A DNA stretch of 62,599 nt, taken from positions 1 to 62,599 of the forward strand of contig CAUTXO010000004.1 in assembly GCA_963542625.1 (NCBI GenBank), read 5' to 3'. This DNA comes from CAUTXO01 sp963542625. GTDB taxonomy: Bacteria > Campylobacterota > Campylobacteria > Campylobacterales > SZUA-545. Below, piece after piece: positions 61,594 to 62,599 of this stretch. How positions within the stretch are numbered: position 1 is the stretch's first letter; each line of letters starts with the position of its first letter. Under the pieces are notes generated by a model. That model ran no database searches and had not been told where the DNA came from. It worked only from the letters and a program-made list of their open reading frames with translations. Made by a program: the position numbers and the translations under genes.

Positions 61594-61788
61594 CCCCCCA
61601 CATTCAAACACCACCCAAATCCGCACCACAACCCCAAAACCCCGCAATCCCTGGTAGATCCAGCACGCCCAAGATCCTTAACCCCAAAACCCCGCACGCA
61701 CCCCAACCAAGCACACCCAAGATCCACTCAATCCGCCTTCCCCCCCCCACAACACCCAAAGTCATACCCAACGCAAAATCTCACTTTT

Positions 61789-61839
61789 GCCAAAGATCCG
61801 TTCGCTCCCCAGATCCACACCTACACCCGCCAAAGCCCC
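61789..61839. repeat. Direct repeat, copy 1
   Basis: GCCAAAGATCCGTTCGCTCC then CCAGATCCACACC-type sequence ending in CCGCCAAAGCCCC. Copy 2 at 62507 differs at only a few positions. The pair encloses the two tiny membrane genes. Confidence 0.7.
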
Positions 61840-61846
61840 GCTTTTG

Positions 61847-61852
61847 TATAAT
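61847..61852 (+). promoter_or_regulatory. -10 box, leaderless start
   Basis: CTTTTGTATAATCCCCGTATGG: only 6 nt separate TATAAT from the ATG at 61859, so the transcript should begin at or next to the start codon. Confidence 0.55.
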
Positions 61853-61858
61853 CCCCGT

Positions 61859-62068
61859 ATGGATAGAACAAAGGAAACAATAACCGCGCTAAGGTTTTAG
61901 CTGACGGTTTGGATTGCGATATTTTCTGCCCTTGCTAGTTGGGCGGCGAATAACTACGAACAACACACTTGATTGGCTATTGTTAGTGTATTAGGCTTAA
62001 TACCTAGCTTTATAGTGATTTTAGTGCTTAATTGGCTAATGTTTGCCAAGATAAAGGAATTAAAATGA
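61859..62068 (+). pseudogene. Small two-helix membrane protein with two in-frame stops
   Basis: A single frame of 69 sense and stop codons: MDRTKETITALRF, TAG (61898), LTVWIAIFSALASWAANNYEQHT, TGA (61970), LAIVSVLGLIPSFIVILVLNWLMFAKIKELK, TGA. Without the two stops this is a coherent small protein with two membrane helices, of a kind often paired with another tiny membrane protein, as here. Two point nonsense mutations are the simplest reading; frame and hydrophobicity are otherwise intact, so decay is recent. Confidence 0.65.
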
Positions 62069-62169
62069 TGGATTTTATAGCAAGCCTAACGCCGTATATT
62101 ATAGTTTCTATGGTCGTGCTACTAAGCGTAAAGATAACCTACGACATTTTGAAGCTCACAAAAGACTAA
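62065..62169 (+). CDS. 34-residue single-helix membrane protein
   Basis: Start ATG 62065 (or 62068), overlapping the preceding stop (AAAATGATG), with AAAGGAATTAAA ahead. MMDFIASLTP, then the helix YIIVSMVVLLSVKITYDIL and a basic end KLTKD. It forms a conserved-looking pair with the preceding broken gene. Function unknown. Confidence 0.6.
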   Translation: MMDFIASLTPYIIVSMVVLLSVKITYDILKLTKD

Positions 62170-62599
62170 CGCGCGTCTAATTGCGTTTGACTTGCCGGCT
62201 AGATCTTTTGGCTTACAAAAGATCTACACGCTCACATCAACCAAAGATTTACCCCCCAAGATCCCTACGCTGACATCGCCCAAAGCTCCAGATCCACGCT
62301 CTCCGTTTCAAATCTATTTGCTCCACGCAATCCCACTACCAGCGATACACTCACACGCTCAAAAACTACCCCCCCAACCAACGCACAGGCAAAGCACCAC
62401 ACAATCGCCACCACTTCAGATCCGCACCATTTGCCGTTGAGCTCCGGCTTTTAAACTCTTACAAGATCTCTGCATACACAAGCCCACACACCAAAGCCCC
62501 ACTTACGCCAAAGATCCACTCGCTCCCCAGATCCACACCCACACCCGCCAACACCCCACAACCCAAACACTCCCACTTTTATAGCCACTCGCCAAGCCA
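62170..62599. other. 430 nt of C/A-rich, T-poor intergenic DNA
   Basis: No supported gene. RGATCY motifs recur (near 62202, 62220, 62259, 62290, 62420, 62465, 62514 and 62529) among CACACC-type words. The second copy of the 51-bp direct repeat is at 62507. Confidence 0.55.
62507..62557. repeat. Direct repeat, copy 2
   Basis: GCCAAAGATCCACTCGCTCC then CCAGATCCACACC-type sequence to CCGCCAACACCCC; near-identical to 61789-61839. Confidence 0.7.

Larger units (their letters stand above)
61594..61858. other. C/A-rich intergenic DNA with a C9 run
   Basis: No gene. It contains several AGATCC motifs in CAAGATCC or AAAGATCC form, nine consecutive C at 61740-61748 not inside a reading frame, the first copy of a roughly 51-bp direct repeat, and the promoter of the next gene. 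Confidence 0.55.
1..62599. repeat. Dispersed palindromic RGATCY motif, core GCnAAGATCTTnGC
   Basis: AGATCT, AGATCC, GGATCT and GGATCC recur in all parts of the window on both strands (the motif is its own reverse complement). By hand I count 13 in positions 1-1240 and 11 in 20372-21035; random expectation is about one per kilobase. The best-preserved copies extend to a palindrome such as GCTAAGATCTTAGC. Inside genes it is read as QDL/QDP/KDL, KIL or GS/RS, depending on frame. Confidence 0.85.

Noticed and set aside
61740..61748. C9 run as a phase-variation switch
   Set aside because: It lies in intergenic DNA and no split reading frame spans it.
61970..61972. Selenocysteine or programmed readthrough in the small membrane gene
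   Set aside because: A TAG also interrupts the same frame upstream and the residue context is a membrane protein without redox motif; double nonsense mutation is simpler.
1..62599. CRISPR array
   Set aside because: The GATC words are short, irregularly spaced and not separated by equal-length unique spacers; no cas genes are present.
1..62599. tRNA or rRNA genes
   Set aside because: Apart from the tmRNA I found no cloverleaf with a GTTC-type T-loop and no rRNA signature.

Overview
The window reads as a chromosomal segment of a Campylobacter-like member of the Campylobacterota. Support comes from gene order and families seen directly: peb4 followed by fba; folC, an M23 endopeptidase of the Csd1 type, a CcmA-type bactofilin and mfd in a row; a membrane-bound uptake [NiFe]-hydrogenase hydABCDE operon; a CiaB-like protein; a one-piece tmRNA with a Campylobacter/Helicobacter-style tag; and a poly-G contingency tract. 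GC content looks close to the mid 40s, higher than C. jejuni, so one of the GC-richer oral or anaerobic campylobacters (for example a C. gracilis-like species) would fit. That species guess is inference.

Layout. 1-8075: tail of ribF, a Sel1-repeat secreted protein, then a long minus-strand operon HDOD-rnr-holA-rpsF-ssb-rpsR-murI-ychF. 8143-17552: plus-strand gpsA-proA-GGDEF-folC-csd1-ccmA-mfd-yidD, nearly all overlapping. 17587-20371: a FecR-domain secreted protein and a TPR/beta-barrel outer membrane protein that may be a client and its transporter. 21061-25203: cold-shock protein, rmuC, pyk, lpxB. 25547-31473: hydrogenase. 31564-36000: nrdA, bioC-like, secG, frr. 36036-38584: a broken TfoX-like gene and a fragment of a phage-type polyvalent protein. 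38595-41979: rplS-trmD-rimM-khpA-rpsP-ffh operon (minus). 42067-46662: a Fur-tail-like zinc mini-protein with a DUF2325 protein behind Fur-box-like sites, then prfA, rpsT, DUF2892, hemN. 46743-54652: peb4, fba, ppk, a YeiH-type transporter, a small acidic protein, recG. 54983-62169: ciaB-like, tmRNA, a phase-variable DUF805 gene, a voltage-gated Na+ channel, bioF with a huge insertion, a prepilin-like protein and two tiny membrane genes.

The dominant unexplained signal is a very dense palindromic motif, RGATCY, often extended to GCnAAGATCTTnGC. It fills most intergenic DNA and is also inside genes. In several genes it sits in extra, low-complexity in-frame segments: about 120 residues in BioF, about 45 in HydE, about 40 in YidD, and linkers in a GGDEF protein and a phage-type protein. 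It even occurs in the tmRNA gene. The pattern resembles a DNA-uptake-sequence system or a spreading short repeat, and I know of no such motif described for this group.

A second theme is translation initiation. Four genes have no possible ATG, GTG or TTG start at the conserved N-terminus. They appear to begin at AUA (murI), AUU (GGDEF protein, with a perfect AGGAG) and CUG (hydD and rimM, both in CTGA stop/start overlaps). Two other genes have a TTTTGTATAAT promoter so close to the ATG that their mRNAs should be leaderless.
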